Assembly (NCBI RefSeq): GCF_030695035.1
Contig: NZ_JAUYTT010000008.1
Coordinates: 682,001 to 746,000, forward strand
Direction of reading: 5' to 3'
Source of the DNA: Frigidibacter sp.
GTDB lineage: Bacteria; Pseudomonadota; Alphaproteobacteria; Rhodobacterales; Rhodobacteraceae
Length of the DNA stretch: 64,000 nucleotides
Shown: positions 35,148 through 43,804 of the stretch, one piece after another
How positions within the stretch are numbered: the first letter of the stretch is position 1
Layout: every line of letters starts with the position of its first letter
The notes under the pieces: generated by a model
What the model saw: only the letters and a program-made list of their open reading frames with translations
Databases searched by the model: none
What the model was told of the DNA's origin: nothing
Translations under genes and position numbers: made by a program

Positions 35148-35654
35148 ATGACCCGATGGCAGCTGAGGATCGCGGCGCTGGTGATGCTGGGGGGCGGCGC
35201 CGCGCTGGCGCAGGTGGCGGCGCCGGAGGCTCTGACGGGCTCTGCTGCGCCGGCGGCTGCGGCTGCGGCCACAGCTCGGGCTCCCGCAGTCCCCGAAGCT
35301 GCCCCCGCCCGGGGCGCGGCGGCGCTGAGCACCGAGGCCCTGCGCCGCGCGCAGGTCGAGGATGCGGGCGGCGTGTCGCTTGGGTCGATCACCGATTTCG
35401 TGCTGCTGCCAGATGGCTCCGGCAAGATCAGCCATGTGGTGCTGGCTCTTGGGGGCGTCATGGGCGTCGGCCGCCATGCGGTTGCGGTGCCCTTTTCGGA
35501 ACTGCAAATCAGCCCTTCCAAGGAGGGCGCCCTCAGCATCCGCCTGCCCTGGACCGAGGCGCAGCTGCGCTCCGTCCCCGCCTATGACCCGGCCAACCCG
35601 GCGACGCTGGGGCTCAGCGGGCCGGCGCCCGTCCCCAGCGTGGAGGCCCCCTGA
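35148..35654 (+). CDS. Secreted PRC-barrel protein
   Basis: A 168-residue protein with a signal peptide (MTRWQLRIAALVMLGGGAALA) and an Ala/Pro-rich linker, then a PRC-barrel domain about 65-130 (LRRAQVEDAGGVSLGSITDF, ISHVVLALGGVMGVG, VAVPFSELQIS). PRC barrels are small beta domains found in photosynthetic reaction-centre H subunit and RimM. Its stop overlaps the ATG of the CtaG gene, so it is the first gene of the oxidase operon and may act in the periplasm in assembly. Confidence 0.82.
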   Translation: MTRWQLRIAALVMLGGGAALAQVAAPEALTGSAAPAAAAAATARAPAVPEAAPARGAAALSTEALRRAQVEDAGGVSLGSITDFVLLPDGSGKISHVVLALGGVMGVGRHAVAVPFSELQISPSKEGALSIRLPWTEAQLRSVPAYDPANPATLGLSGPAPVPSVEAP

Positions 35655-36403
35655 TGGAACCTGCGGCCTATACGCCTTATTGCGGCCCCGCGCCGGTGCC
35701 CTCCGATCTGTGGGGCGCGTGGAACCTCGACCCGGTGCTGGTCGCGCTGCTGTTGGCGGGCGCGGCGGCCTCCGGCTTTGCACTGCGCGAGGCGCCTGCC
35801 CGGCAACGTCTGGCGCTTGCGGGATTTGCGGTGCTGGCGCTCGCCTTCGTCTCGCCAATCTGCGCGCTGGCCTCGGCGCTGTTTTCGGCCCGGGTCTTGC
35901 ACCACCTGCTGCTGATCGCGCTGGCGGCGCCGCTGCTGGCGCTGGCCTTTCCCGCCCGCGGACGGGCTGGCGTGGGCATTGCCGCGCTGGTGCATACGGT
36001 GCTGACCTGGGTCTGGCACGCGCCGGGGCCTTACGCTTGGGCACTGTCCTCGGACATTGCCTATTGGGTGATGGAGGTCAGCCTGCTGGCCTCGGCCGTC
36101 TGGCTGTGGCGCGGGCTGCTGGACCGGCGCGAGGGGCCTGCGGCGCCGGTGGCGGCGGCCGTGGCGACGATGGCGCAGATGGGGCTTCTGGGCGGGCTGC
36201 TGCTGTTTGCGGGTGCGCCGCTGTTTCTGGTGCATCTGTCCACCACCGGGCCTTGGGGCATCAGCCCGCTGACCGACCAGCAGCTGGCCGGAATCGCGAT
36301 GGCGGTGCTGGCGACGCCGGCCTATGCCGGGGCCGCGCTGTGGCAGGTGCTGTCGCTGTTCAAGGCTGATCCGAAGGCGCAGGACGGGACGGCGAGCGCA
36401 TGA
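35654..36403 (+). CDS. CtaG_Caa3-type cytochrome oxidase assembly membrane protein
   Basis: A 249-residue polytopic membrane protein of the caa3-type CtaG family (unrelated to copper chaperone CtaG/Cox11). Conserved features: the N-terminal YCGPAPVPSDLWGAWNLDPV, VSPICALASALFSARVLHHLL with His pair, HTVLTWVWHAPGPYAWAL, and TGPWGISPLTDQQLAG with a closing helix. It is thought to help insert copper into the oxidase. Overlaps PRC-barrel (TGATG) and CopD-like gene (ATGA). Confidence 0.9.
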   Translation: MEPAAYTPYCGPAPVPSDLWGAWNLDPVLVALLLAGAAASGFALREAPARQRLALAGFAVLALAFVSPICALASALFSARVLHHLLLIALAAPLLALAFPARGRAGVGIAALVHTVLTWVWHAPGPYAWALSSDIAYWVMEVSLLASAVWLWRGLLDRREGPAAPVAAAVATMAQMGLLGGLLLFAGAPLFLVHLSTTGPWGISPLTDQQLAGIAMAVLATPAYAGAALWQVLSLFKADPKAQDGTASA

Positions 36404-37038
36404 GCGACGACCTGCCCGGGCTGACCACGATCCTCAAGGCCGTTCATATCTTGTTCCTTGGAGTCTGGGTCGGCGGCCTCTTGCTGTTCCCCGCGCTGCT
36501 GGGGGAGCGGGCCGACCATCCCGCCGGCCCCGCCCTGCACCGGATGCACCGGCGGGCGCGGTTCCTTTACACCGCCGTGCTCTCCCCCGCCGCGATCATC
36601 GCCATCGCGAGCGGCACAGCGCTGATCTTCCTGCGCCAGGTTTATGTGCCGTGGTTCGGCGCCAAGCTGCTGCTGGTGGCGGGGCTGGCGATGATCCATG
36701 TCTTCGCCGCCAGCCGGATCGTCGAGCTGTTCAAGGAAGAGCAGCCTCCCCGCTATGGCCTTGGCGCCTTTGCCTTCGTCGCCACGTCGCTGCTGGCGGC
36801 GGGCACCTTGACGCTGGTGCTGGCCAAGCCAGACTTGCCGCTTCCAGTCGGGCCCGGCGCGGACCTGTTCAGCCCTGGCGGTCTGGGGAATTGGCTGGAG
36901 GATGTGTTCCCGGCGCTGGCGCCGGTGGACGCTCAGGGCGCGGGAGTGTCAGTGGACTTCACCGGCTCGGCCTCCTCGGCCTCGGGCGAGTTTTCATCCC
37001 CCGGCTCCTCTTCCTCCCCGACGAGACCAACCCCATGA
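36400..37038 (+). CDS. CopD-like membrane protein
   Basis: A 212-residue protein with four membrane helices in the first 150 residues. The start LKAVHILFLGVWVGGLLLFP and HRMHRRARFLYT resemble the CopD/HemJ-type family with heme- or copper-binding His residues. The last 60 residues are Gly/Ser/Pro-rich and low complexity; their 106 bases are antisense to the end of the DUF2231 gene. A role in copper supply or oxidase assembly is inferred from the operon only. Confidence 0.8.
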   Translation: MSDDLPGLTTILKAVHILFLGVWVGGLLLFPALLGERADHPAGPALHRMHRRARFLYTAVLSPAAIIAIASGTALIFLRQVYVPWFGAKLLLVAGLAMIHVFAASRIVELFKEEQPPRYGLGAFAFVATSLLAAGTLTLVLAKPDLPLPVGPGADLFSPGGLGNWLEDVFPALAPVDAQGAGVSVDFTGSASSASGEFSSPGSSSSPTRPTP

Positions 37039-37517
37039 TGATAGATGAGTTTGCCCCCATGCCAGCCGGCAAAGCCGACCAGCACCGCGCCGAGTCCCGA
37101 CAGCGCGAGCCCCAGCGGCAGCACATCCTCGGGCCGGGTCAGGCGCAGGCCCCAATTCGCCCCGAGGACGGAAATCAGCATGACCGCCGCCACCCCATGC
37201 GCCCAACCGCTGCCGCGCAGGCGGATACCGCGCACGAGCAGCAGTTCTGCGAGGCCCACGAGCCCGGCAGCAACCCCGGCAATGAAGGCGACGCCCACGG
37301 CCCAGACCGCGGCGCGCGCCCAGAACGGGTCGCCCCCCCACCAGAAGAACAGGTCGGCGGCGAGCGTGGCAAAGCCGAGGACGATCGGGAAATGCACCAT
37401 CATTGCATGCAAGGGATGCCCGGCAAGCGCCACCATCGAGGCGCTGTCGGCGGAGGCCAGAAGATCGGTGAACGGGTCTTCGCTGCGGTCGGCGCTTGGC
37501 GTCTTGGGGTCCGGCAT
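36933..37517 (-). CDS. DUF2231 membrane protein
   Basis: A 194-residue protein with four hydrophobic helices and the DUF2231 hallmark GHPLHAMMVHFPIVLGFA (His residues at helix starts), RLTRPEDVLPLGLALSG and FAGWHGGKLIYHHGVG. The C-terminus is very acidic (EEEEPGDENSPEAEEAE). It lies in reverse orientation inside the oxidase operon, between the CopD-like gene and coxII, and its 3' end overlaps the CopD-like gene. DUF2231 proteins are often with heme or oxidase genes; function unknown. Confidence 0.85.
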   Translation of the reverse strand: MPDPKTPSADRSEDPFTDLLASADSASMVALAGHPLHAMMVHFPIVLGFATLAADLFFWWGGDPFWARAAVWAVGVAFIAGVAAGLVGLAELLLVRGIRLRGSGWAHGVAAVMLISVLGANWGLRLTRPEDVLPLGLALSGLGAVLVGFAGWHGGKLIYHHGVGLVGEEEEPGDENSPEAEEAEPVKSTDTPAP

Positions 37518-37604
37518 CGGCTGGGGGCTCCTTCACGGCGGTCTTCCGAGGGGGGGGGCGTTGCTGGAACAGCAACGAGCGGGCGGGGCGGACGGTTCCC
37601 CCGG

Positions 37605-38303
37605 CTGACGCGCCCTGCCCTGCTGCTGTGCCCTCTGCTGCTGGCGGGGTGCGAGGGGTTGGTGGCCGGGCCGCTGTCGGCGCTGGACCCGGCGGGCCCG
37701 CAGGCGCGGGCGGTGGCGCTGCTGTGGTGGTCGATGCTGGCCGCGGCGGCGGTGCTGTTCACGCTGGTGATGGGGCTCTACCTCTGGGCGCTGCTGCGGC
37801 CCGAGGCGGCGGCGAAGATCCCGGCGCGGCGGTGGATCATCCTGGGCGGGCTGGTGCTGCCGCTGCCCATCTTGCTGCCGCTGGGGGTGATCGCGCTGGT
37901 GCTGGGGGAGTCGATCCTGCGGACGGGCGACGAACCTTTCCGGGTGACCGCCCATGCGCAGCAATGGCATTGGAGCTTCGGCTACCCGGACCAGCCCGGC
38001 GCGGCCGAGACCATCGACGTGTTGCACATCCCTGCCGGGCGCACGGTCGAGGTGACGGTCAGCAGCGCCGACGTGATCCATTCCTTCTGGGTGCCGCGGC
38101 TGGGGGGCAAGATCGACGCGATCCCCGGGCGCGAGACCCGCATCCTGCTGACCGCCGATGACCCCGGCGGCTATGGCGGCCAGTGCGGCGAGTATTGCGG
38201 CACTGGCCACAGCTTCATGGCCTTCGACGTCATCGCCCATCCCGAAGCCGACCTCGCCGCCGCGCTGGCTGGCGACACCGCACCGCAGGAGCCAGCCGAA
38301 TGA
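37605..38303 (+). CDS. ctaC: Cytochrome c oxidase subunit II (lipoprotein)
   Basis: A 232-residue subunit with a lipoprotein signal (TRPALLLCPLLLAGC), two membrane helices, then a cupredoxin CuA domain: DVIHSFWVPRLGGK and CGEYCGTGHSFM, the full CxxxCxxxHxxM CuA ligand set. It passes electrons from cytochrome c to subunit I. No ATG, GTG or TTG exists in frame close enough; a CTG at 37605 gives an ideal short lipoprotein signal and is my choice. A one-base sequence error is the alternative. The stop overlaps the next start (ATGA). Confidence 0.85.
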   Translation: MTRPALLLCPLLLAGCEGLVAGPLSALDPAGPQARAVALLWWSMLAAAAVLFTLVMGLYLWALLRPEAAAKIPARRWIILGGLVLPLPILLPLGVIALVLGESILRTGDEPFRVTAHAQQWHWSFGYPDQPGAAETIDVLHIPAGRTVEVTVSSADVIHSFWVPRLGGKIDAIPGRETRILLTADDPGGYGGQCGEYCGTGHSFMAFDVIAHPEADLAAALAGDTAPQEPAE

Positions 38304-40921
38304 CCAAAGCCCCCAGCGGAACACCTGAAACGGTCGAGAGCCTGCTTCCGGGCGCAGACCGCGGCCCCGCCCCTGCGCGGCCCGCAGCGCCGGGCGATGG
38401 CGTGACCGACCCGCTGGCACTCGACGCGGGCCTTCGGAAGATCTGGGCCACCGGGCCGGGCTGGCAACGCTTCGCGGCGGTGAACCACTCGGTCGTCGGT
38501 GTGCGCTTCATGATCACCTCGCTGGTGTTCTTCACCATCGGCGGCATTCTGGCGATGCTGATCCGGGTACAGTTGGCCACCCCCGACAGCGGGTTCCTGG
38601 AGCCGGGGCTTTATGCGCAGGTCTTCACCATGCATGGCACGGTGATGATGTTCCTGTTTGCCATCCCGCTGTTCGAGGGGCTGGCGATGTATCTGCTGCC
38701 GAAGATGCTGGGGGCGCGCGACATGGTGTTCCCGCGGCTCTCGGCCTATGGCTACTGGTGCTATCTCTTCGGCGGCACGCTGCTGATCGTGGCGATGCTG
38801 GCCGGGGCCGCGCCCGATGGCGGCTGGTTCATGTATACGCCGCTGTCGTCCAAGCCCTACTCGCCCGGGATCGGTGCCGATGTCTGGCTGCTGGGGGTGA
38901 CTTTCGTCGAGATTTCGGCGATCTCGGCGGCGGTCGAGATCATGGTGACGATCCTGATCCTGCGCGCGCCCGGCATGTCGCTGGACAAGATGCCGGTGTT
39001 TGCCTGGTACATGCTGACGGTGGCCGCGATGATGCTGGTCGGCTTCCCGCCGCTGATCCTGGGCTCGATCCTGCTGGAGGCGGAGCGGGCCTTCGGCCTG
39101 CCGTTCTTCGACCCTTTGCGCGGCGGCGATCCGCTGCTGTGGCAGCACCTGTTCTGGCTGTTCGGGCACCCCGAGGTCTATATCATCTTCCTTCCGGCGG
39201 CGGGGGCCATCTCGACGCTGGTCCCGGTCTTCGCCGGGCGGCCCTTGGCGGGGTATCGCGCGGTGGTGGCGGCGCTGGTGGCGATGGCGTTCCTGTCCTT
39301 CGGGCTCTGGGTCCATCACATGTACACGACCGGGCTGCCGCATCTGTCGCTGGCGCTGTTCTCGGCCGCGAGCACGCTGGTCGCGGTGCCGACCGCGGTG
39401 CAGATCTTCGCCTGGATCGCCACGCTGGCGCAGCGACGGCGCAAGCCCGACCCCGAGGCGCGGCCCAAGGCCTCGGTCCCGATGCTGCATGTGTTCGGCT
39501 TCTTCTTCGTCTTCGTGATGGGCGGGCTGACGGGGGTGATGCTGGCCATCGTGCCCTTCGACTGGCAGGCGCATGACACGCATTTCGTGGTGGCGCATCT
39601 GCATTACGTGCTGATCGGCGGCTTCCTGTTCCCGATGCTGGCGGCGGGCTATCACTGGCTGCCGCTGATCTCTGGCCGTGCGCATGACGGGCCGGCGGCG
39701 CGGCTGGGGTTCTGGCTGGTTTTTGCCGGGTTCAACGGCACCTTCTTCCTGATGCATATCACCGGGCTGATGGGGATGCCGCGGCGGGTGCATACCTACG
39801 GCGCCGAGAGTGGGTGGCATTGGCTGAACCTCATCTCCTCCATCTCCAGCTTCGTGATGGCCATCGGCTTTGCGGTGATCGTGATCGACCTGCTGCTGAC
39901 CCTGCGCTTTGGCCGCAAGGCAGAGCCGGACCCGTGGCAGGCCGCGACGCTGGAATGGGCGGTGCCGACCCTGCCGCCGCCGCCCTACAACTTCGCCGCG
40001 ATCCCGCGGATCGACATCCGCGCCGACCGGCTGGAGCCGCGCAAGATGGCCCCGGTGATGGCGCGGGGCGAGGGCTTTCTGGGCGTAGCCCGCAATGGCT
40101 GGATGGAGACGACGGGCGTGACGGTCGCCCGCGGCGAGCCCGACCAGATCGTGATGCTGCCGCAGCAGACCTTCCTGCCGCTGTGGACGGCGATGGCGAC
40201 CGGCGTTGTGTTCCTGTCGCTGCTGTTCAAGATCTATCCGCTGGCGATAGTGGCCGCGCTGGTCGTGGTCGCGCTCTTCCTGCGCTGGCCAGTGGGCACC
40301 CATGCCGATGCCGACCGGGGCGACCTGCCCGCGGGCGAGGGTGTGATGCTGCCGCTGTCGTCGGAGGCGCCGGTGCCCCCGGCGGTGCTTGCTCTGCGGG
40401 TGGTGGCGGTGGCCGATGGCGCGCTGCTGGCCTCGCTGTTGTTCGGCGGGCTGTTCCTGGCGATCTCGGCGCCGGGCTGGCCGCCTGCGCTGTGGCCCGA
40501 GTTGCCAATGGCGCCGGGAGTAGTCGCGGCATTGGCGCTGGTGGTTGGGTGGATCGCCGCGCGAATGGCGGTGCGGGGCGATGTGCTGCGCGGGGCGCCG
40601 ATGCTAGGGGTGGCGCTGGCGGCAAACCTTGCGACACTTGCGGCCATGGGCTGGATGATCGCCGCGCTGCCCCCCTTGCAGGACCACGCTGCGCAGGCGG
40701 TGCTGGCGGCGGTGATGGTCTGGCTGGGGCTGCACGCCTTCATCGGTGCGGTGCTGGCCTTCAACGCGCTGCGCCGCCTGCGCACCGGCCATGTCTCGGC
40801 CCGCCGCCGGATCGACATCGACCTGCTGCGCCTCTGGCAAGCCGGGCTGCTGCCCGCGGGCCTCGTGGTGCTCGGCTTCCCGGTTGCGCTCAAGGCGCTG
40901 GCACTGGCGGCCCTGCCATGA
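38300..40921 (+). CDS. ctaDE: Cytochrome c oxidase subunit I-III fusion
   Basis: An 873-residue fusion. Residues about 40-600 are subunit I with heme and CuB ligands: FTMHGTVMMFLFAIPLFE, the HPEVYIIFLP motif holding the His-Tyr pair, SFGLWVHHMYTTGLP, and HFVVAHLHYVLIGG. From about 680 on the chain continues as a reduced subunit III (helices around 695-860, with VWLGLHAFIGAVLAFNAL). Such I-III fusions occur in caa3-type oxidases. It reduces oxygen to water and pumps protons. The ATG at 38300 overlaps the coxII stop. Confidence 0.93.
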   Translation: MTKAPSGTPETVESLLPGADRGPAPARPAAPGDGVTDPLALDAGLRKIWATGPGWQRFAAVNHSVVGVRFMITSLVFFTIGGILAMLIRVQLATPDSGFLEPGLYAQVFTMHGTVMMFLFAIPLFEGLAMYLLPKMLGARDMVFPRLSAYGYWCYLFGGTLLIVAMLAGAAPDGGWFMYTPLSSKPYSPGIGADVWLLGVTFVEISAISAAVEIMVTILILRAPGMSLDKMPVFAWYMLTVAAMMLVGFPPLILGSILLEAERAFGLPFFDPLRGGDPLLWQHLFWLFGHPEVYIIFLPAAGAISTLVPVFAGRPLAGYRAVVAALVAMAFLSFGLWVHHMYTTGLPHLSLALFSAASTLVAVPTAVQIFAWIATLAQRRRKPDPEARPKASVPMLHVFGFFFVFVMGGLTGVMLAIVPFDWQAHDTHFVVAHLHYVLIGGFLFPMLAAGYHWLPLISGRAHDGPAARLGFWLVFAGFNGTFFLMHITGLMGMPRRVHTYGAESGWHWLNLISSISSFVMAIGFAVIVIDLLLTLRFGRKAEPDPWQAATLEWAVPTLPPPPYNFAAIPRIDIRADRLEPRKMAPVMARGEGFLGVARNGWMETTGVTVARGEPDQIVMLPQQTFLPLWTAMATGVVFLSLLFKIYPLAIVAALVVVALFLRWPVGTHADADRGDLPAGEGVMLPLSSEAPVPPAVLALRVVAVADGALLASLLFGGLFLAISAPGWPPALWPELPMAPGVVAALALVVGWIAARMAVRGDVLRGAPMLGVALAANLATLAAMGWMIAALPPLQDHAAQAVLAAVMVWLGLHAFIGAVLAFNALRRLRTGHVSARRRIDIDLLRLWQAGLLPAGLVVLGFPVALKALALAALP

Positions 40922-41250
40922 ACGCGGGCACCCGGATCCTCGTCGCCATCGCCGGCGGCTTCACCCTCTGGGCGCTGGTCTTCACCGTCGTCTATGCCGG
41001 CCACGCGACGGGGTGTGAGACCGGCTGGGGCCTTACCCCCGGCCCGGGCGGCATCGCCCCGCTGCGCATCGTGCTGGTGCTGCTGCCGGTGACAGGCTTT
41101 GCCCTGACGCTGGCGGGCCTGTGGCTGCTGCGCCGCGGCGCGGGGCTCGCGCCGCGGCTGGCGACCACCGCGCAGCTGCTGACCGGGGCGGCGGCTGTGG
41201 CGACCGTCTACAACTTCGCCGTCGTCGGCATCCTGCCGCTCTGCGTCTGA
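40918..41250 (+). CDS. Small membrane protein of the oxidase operon
   Basis: A 110-residue protein with three hydrophobic helices (about 7-25, 48-68, 82-105) and no motif I know. Its ATG overlaps the oxidase stop (ATGA), so it is made with the oxidase. It could replace a missing subunit III/IV helix bundle or help assembly; this is inference from position. Confidence 0.75.
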   Translation: MNAGTRILVAIAGGFTLWALVFTVVYAGHATGCETGWGLTPGPGGIAPLRIVLVLLPVTGFALTLAGLWLLRRGAGLAPRLATTAQLLTGAAAVATVYNFAVVGILPLCV

Positions 41251-41354
41251 CCGGATCGGGCCCATTCGGAACTCCCCGGGCGCTGCGCCGTTGGGATCAA
41301 ACCACTCGCGCCCCCCCGACACCCGCGCCGGCTGCGCCCGATCAGGACGATGCC

Positions 41355-42719
41355 ATGCCCCTGCCCCCCGATCCCATCGCCGATGCCCCCGGCCCCGACC
41401 TGACCGCCGAGATCGTCATCGTCGGCGGCGGCTTCGCCGGCCTCTCCTGCGCGCTGGAGCTGGGGGGCAGCGATGTCGATGTGCTGCTGATCGACGCGCG
41501 CAACCACAACCTGTTCCAGCCGCTGCTCTATCAGGTCGCCACCGCCGCCCTGTCGCCTGCCGACATCTCCGAGCCGATCCGCCGCACCCTTGGCCGCCAC
41601 CGCAACCTGCGGGTGCTGCTGGGGCGTGTCACCGGCGCGGACCCTGTCGCGCGCGAGCTGCAACTGGCGGACGGGCGGCGCGTCGGCTATGGCCAGCTGG
41701 TTCTGGCGGCGGGCTCCGACTACAACTATTTCGGCCATGACGAGTGGCGCGCCCATGCCCCGGGCCTGAAAACGGTGCATGAAGCGCGGCTGATCCGCCA
41801 GCGCCTGCTGCTGGCCTTCGAGAAGGCGGAACACCTGCCCGACCCGGACGCAAGGCGCGATCTGCTGACCACGGTGATCGTCGGCGGCGGGCCGACGGGG
41901 GTGGAGATGGCAGGCGCGGTGGCCGAGCTTGGCCGCTTCCTGATCAACCGGGATTTCCGCGGGCTCTTCCCCGATGACCTGCGCATCTTGCTGGTCGAGG
42001 CGGGGCCGCGGATCCTCGCGGGCTTTCCCGAAAACCTCTCCAGCTATGCGGCGGATGAGCTGCATGAGGACAATGTCGAGATCTGGACCGACAGCGCGGT
42101 CGAGACGGTGGGCGATGGCTTCGTCACCATCGGCGGCAAGCGCATTGCCGCGGGCTGCGTGATCTGGGCGGCGGGGGTGAAGGCGGTGCCGGTGGCGGGC
42201 TGGCTGGGGGCCGAGGCCGGCAAGGGCGGGCGGCTGCCGGTGGGGCCGGATCTGGGCGTGACGGGCTATCCCGGTGTCTGGGCCATCGGCGACGCTGCGC
42301 TGGCGCTGGACAAGGAGGGTGCGCCGCTGCCGCCCCTGGCACAGGTCGCGCGCCAGCAGGGCCAGCACCTCGGCCACGCATTGCGGCGGCAAGCGCGGGG
42401 CGGGCCGGCGCCGGGGCCGTTCCACTTTCGCAACCGGGGCAATACCGCGGTGATCGGCCGCGGCGCGGCGGTGTTCGATTTCGGGCGCTGGCAGATGAAG
42501 GGCGCGATCGCCTGGTATCTCTGGGCGCTGGTGCATGTCTGGCTGCTGGTGAACTTCGAGAAGCGGCTGCTGGTCTCGGTGCAATGGGCGATGCGCTATG
42601 CCACCCGCCAGCGCAGCGCCCGGCTGATCGACGAGACGGCGGATCCGGCCGTGCCCGCCACCACCGACCCCAAGGAAGCCGAAGCGCGCAAAGCCAAGGG
42701 CACAGGCCGGTTCGGCTGA
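41355..42719 (+). CDS. ndh: Type II NADH dehydrogenase (NDH-2)
   Basis: A 454-residue FAD enzyme oxidising NADH and reducing quinone without pumping protons. FAD fold at the start (IVIVGGGFAGLSCALEL), second NADH fold (TTVIVGGGPTGVEMAGAVAEL), the WAIGDAALALDKEG motif, and a C-terminal membrane-anchoring region (MKGAIAWYLWALVHVWLLVN). Starts 104 bases after the oxidase operon with AGGA upstream; probably co-transcribed. With the oxidase it makes a short NADH-to-oxygen chain via quinone and cytochrome c. Confidence 0.93.
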   Translation: MPLPPDPIADAPGPDLTAEIVIVGGGFAGLSCALELGGSDVDVLLIDARNHNLFQPLLYQVATAALSPADISEPIRRTLGRHRNLRVLLGRVTGADPVARELQLADGRRVGYGQLVLAAGSDYNYFGHDEWRAHAPGLKTVHEARLIRQRLLLAFEKAEHLPDPDARRDLLTTVIVGGGPTGVEMAGAVAELGRFLINRDFRGLFPDDLRILLVEAGPRILAGFPENLSSYAADELHEDNVEIWTDSAVETVGDGFVTIGGKRIAAGCVIWAAGVKAVPVAGWLGAEAGKGGRLPVGPDLGVTGYPGVWAIGDAALALDKEGAPLPPLAQVARQQGQHLGHALRRQARGGPAPGPFHFRNRGNTAVIGRGAAVFDFGRWQMKGAIAWYLWALVHVWLLVNFEKRLLVSVQWAMRYATRQRSARLIDETADPAVPATTDPKEAEARKAKGTGRFG

Positions 42720-42725
42720 CCCGCC

Positions 42726-43724
42726 CTACCCTTGCCGCAACCGCAAAATGATCTGGGCCAGGATCGACACCGCAATCTCCGCCGGATTTTTCGCCCCGAC
42801 GTTCAGCCCGACCGGCCCATGGATGCGCGCGATGTCGGTCTCGCTCACCCCCGCCGCCCTGAGCCGCTCCTGCCGCTTGGCATGGGTGCGGGTAGAGCCG
42901 AGGCAGCCGATGTAGAAAGCTGGCGAGGCGAGAGCGGCCAAGATCGCCGGATCGTCGATCTTGGGGTCATGGCTGAGGGTTACCACGGCCGTGCGCGCAT
43001 CAGGCGCCAATCGCGCCAGCGCCACATCGGGCCAGTCATCGAGGATCGCCTCGCCCGGAAACCGCGCCTCTGACCCAAAGGCGCCGCGCGGGTCGATCAG
43101 CACCGGATCGAAGCCCGCCATCCGCGCCATCGGGATCAGTGCCTGCGCGATATGCACCGCGCCGATGACCATCAGCCGCAGCGGCGGATTATGCAGGCCG
43201 GCGAAGAGGTTGCTGTCTGGATCGACGCCTGACCTGTCGCTGCAAAACCGCTCCGCCAGCGCGCCGGTGGCAGCCTCGGCCTTCACCAACTGAACGCCGA
43301 ATCCCTCCAGATCCACCAGCAACGCGACCGCCCGCCGTGCCGCCCGCGCTTCCACCAGATCGGCCAACAGCGCCTCGGGCAAGGCCTCCCCCACCGGCTG
43401 CACCAGCACCCCGATCTCGCCGCCGCAGGCAAGGCCCACCGCGAAGGCATCATCATTGCTGACCCCGAACCGCAGCAGCCGCGCCTTCCCGTCCACAAGC
43501 GCCTCCAGCGCCTCGAGGATCACCGCCCCCTCAACGCAGCCGCCAGAGACGGAGCCCATCATCGCCCCGTCGCCCGCAATCACCAGCTGGCTGCCCGCCT
43601 GCCGCGGGGCCGAGCCCCAGGTCTCCACCACCGTCGCCAGCACGGCGCCGCGGCCGGCGCGGTGCCAGTCCAGCGCAAGTTCGGGGATGCGGTCGGCCTC
43701 GGGGCGGGTGGGATGATCGGTCAT
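42726..43724 (-). CDS. XdhC/CoxF-family molybdoenzyme maturation protein
   Basis: A 332-residue protein. The N-terminal XdhC_CoxI domain (GAVLATVVETWGSAPRQAG, VSGGCVEGAVILEALE) is followed by a C-terminal Rossmann domain (LRLMVIGAVHIAQALIPMAR, LSHDPKIDDPAILAAL, YIGCLGSTRTHAKRQERL). Such proteins insert sulfurated molybdenum cofactor into xanthine- or CO-dehydrogenase-type enzymes. No such enzyme is encoded in the window, so it is an orphan. ATG 43724 follows AGAGGAG. Confidence 0.88.
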   Translation of the reverse strand: MTDHPTRPEADRIPELALDWHRAGRGAVLATVVETWGSAPRQAGSQLVIAGDGAMMGSVSGGCVEGAVILEALEALVDGKARLLRFGVSNDDAFAVGLACGGEIGVLVQPVGEALPEALLADLVEARAARRAVALLVDLEGFGVQLVKAEAATGALAERFCSDRSGVDPDSNLFAGLHNPPLRLMVIGAVHIAQALIPMARMAGFDPVLIDPRGAFGSEARFPGEAILDDWPDVALARLAPDARTAVVTLSHDPKIDDPAILAALASPAFYIGCLGSTRTHAKRQERLRAAGVSETDIARIHGPVGLNVGAKNPAEIAVSILAQIILRLRQG

Positions 43725-43804
43725 GGCACTCCTCTGCCCGCGATCCTGCAGGGGGTCGCCGGGCTTGCCAATGGCAAACGCCTGCGCGCCGCGACAGGGT
43801 CCGC

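Noticed and set aside
38171-40303. A 710-codon minus-strand frame opposite the oxidase gene
   Set aside because: Shadow of the subunit I coding sequence, His/Gln/Arg-rich with no membrane segments or motifs.
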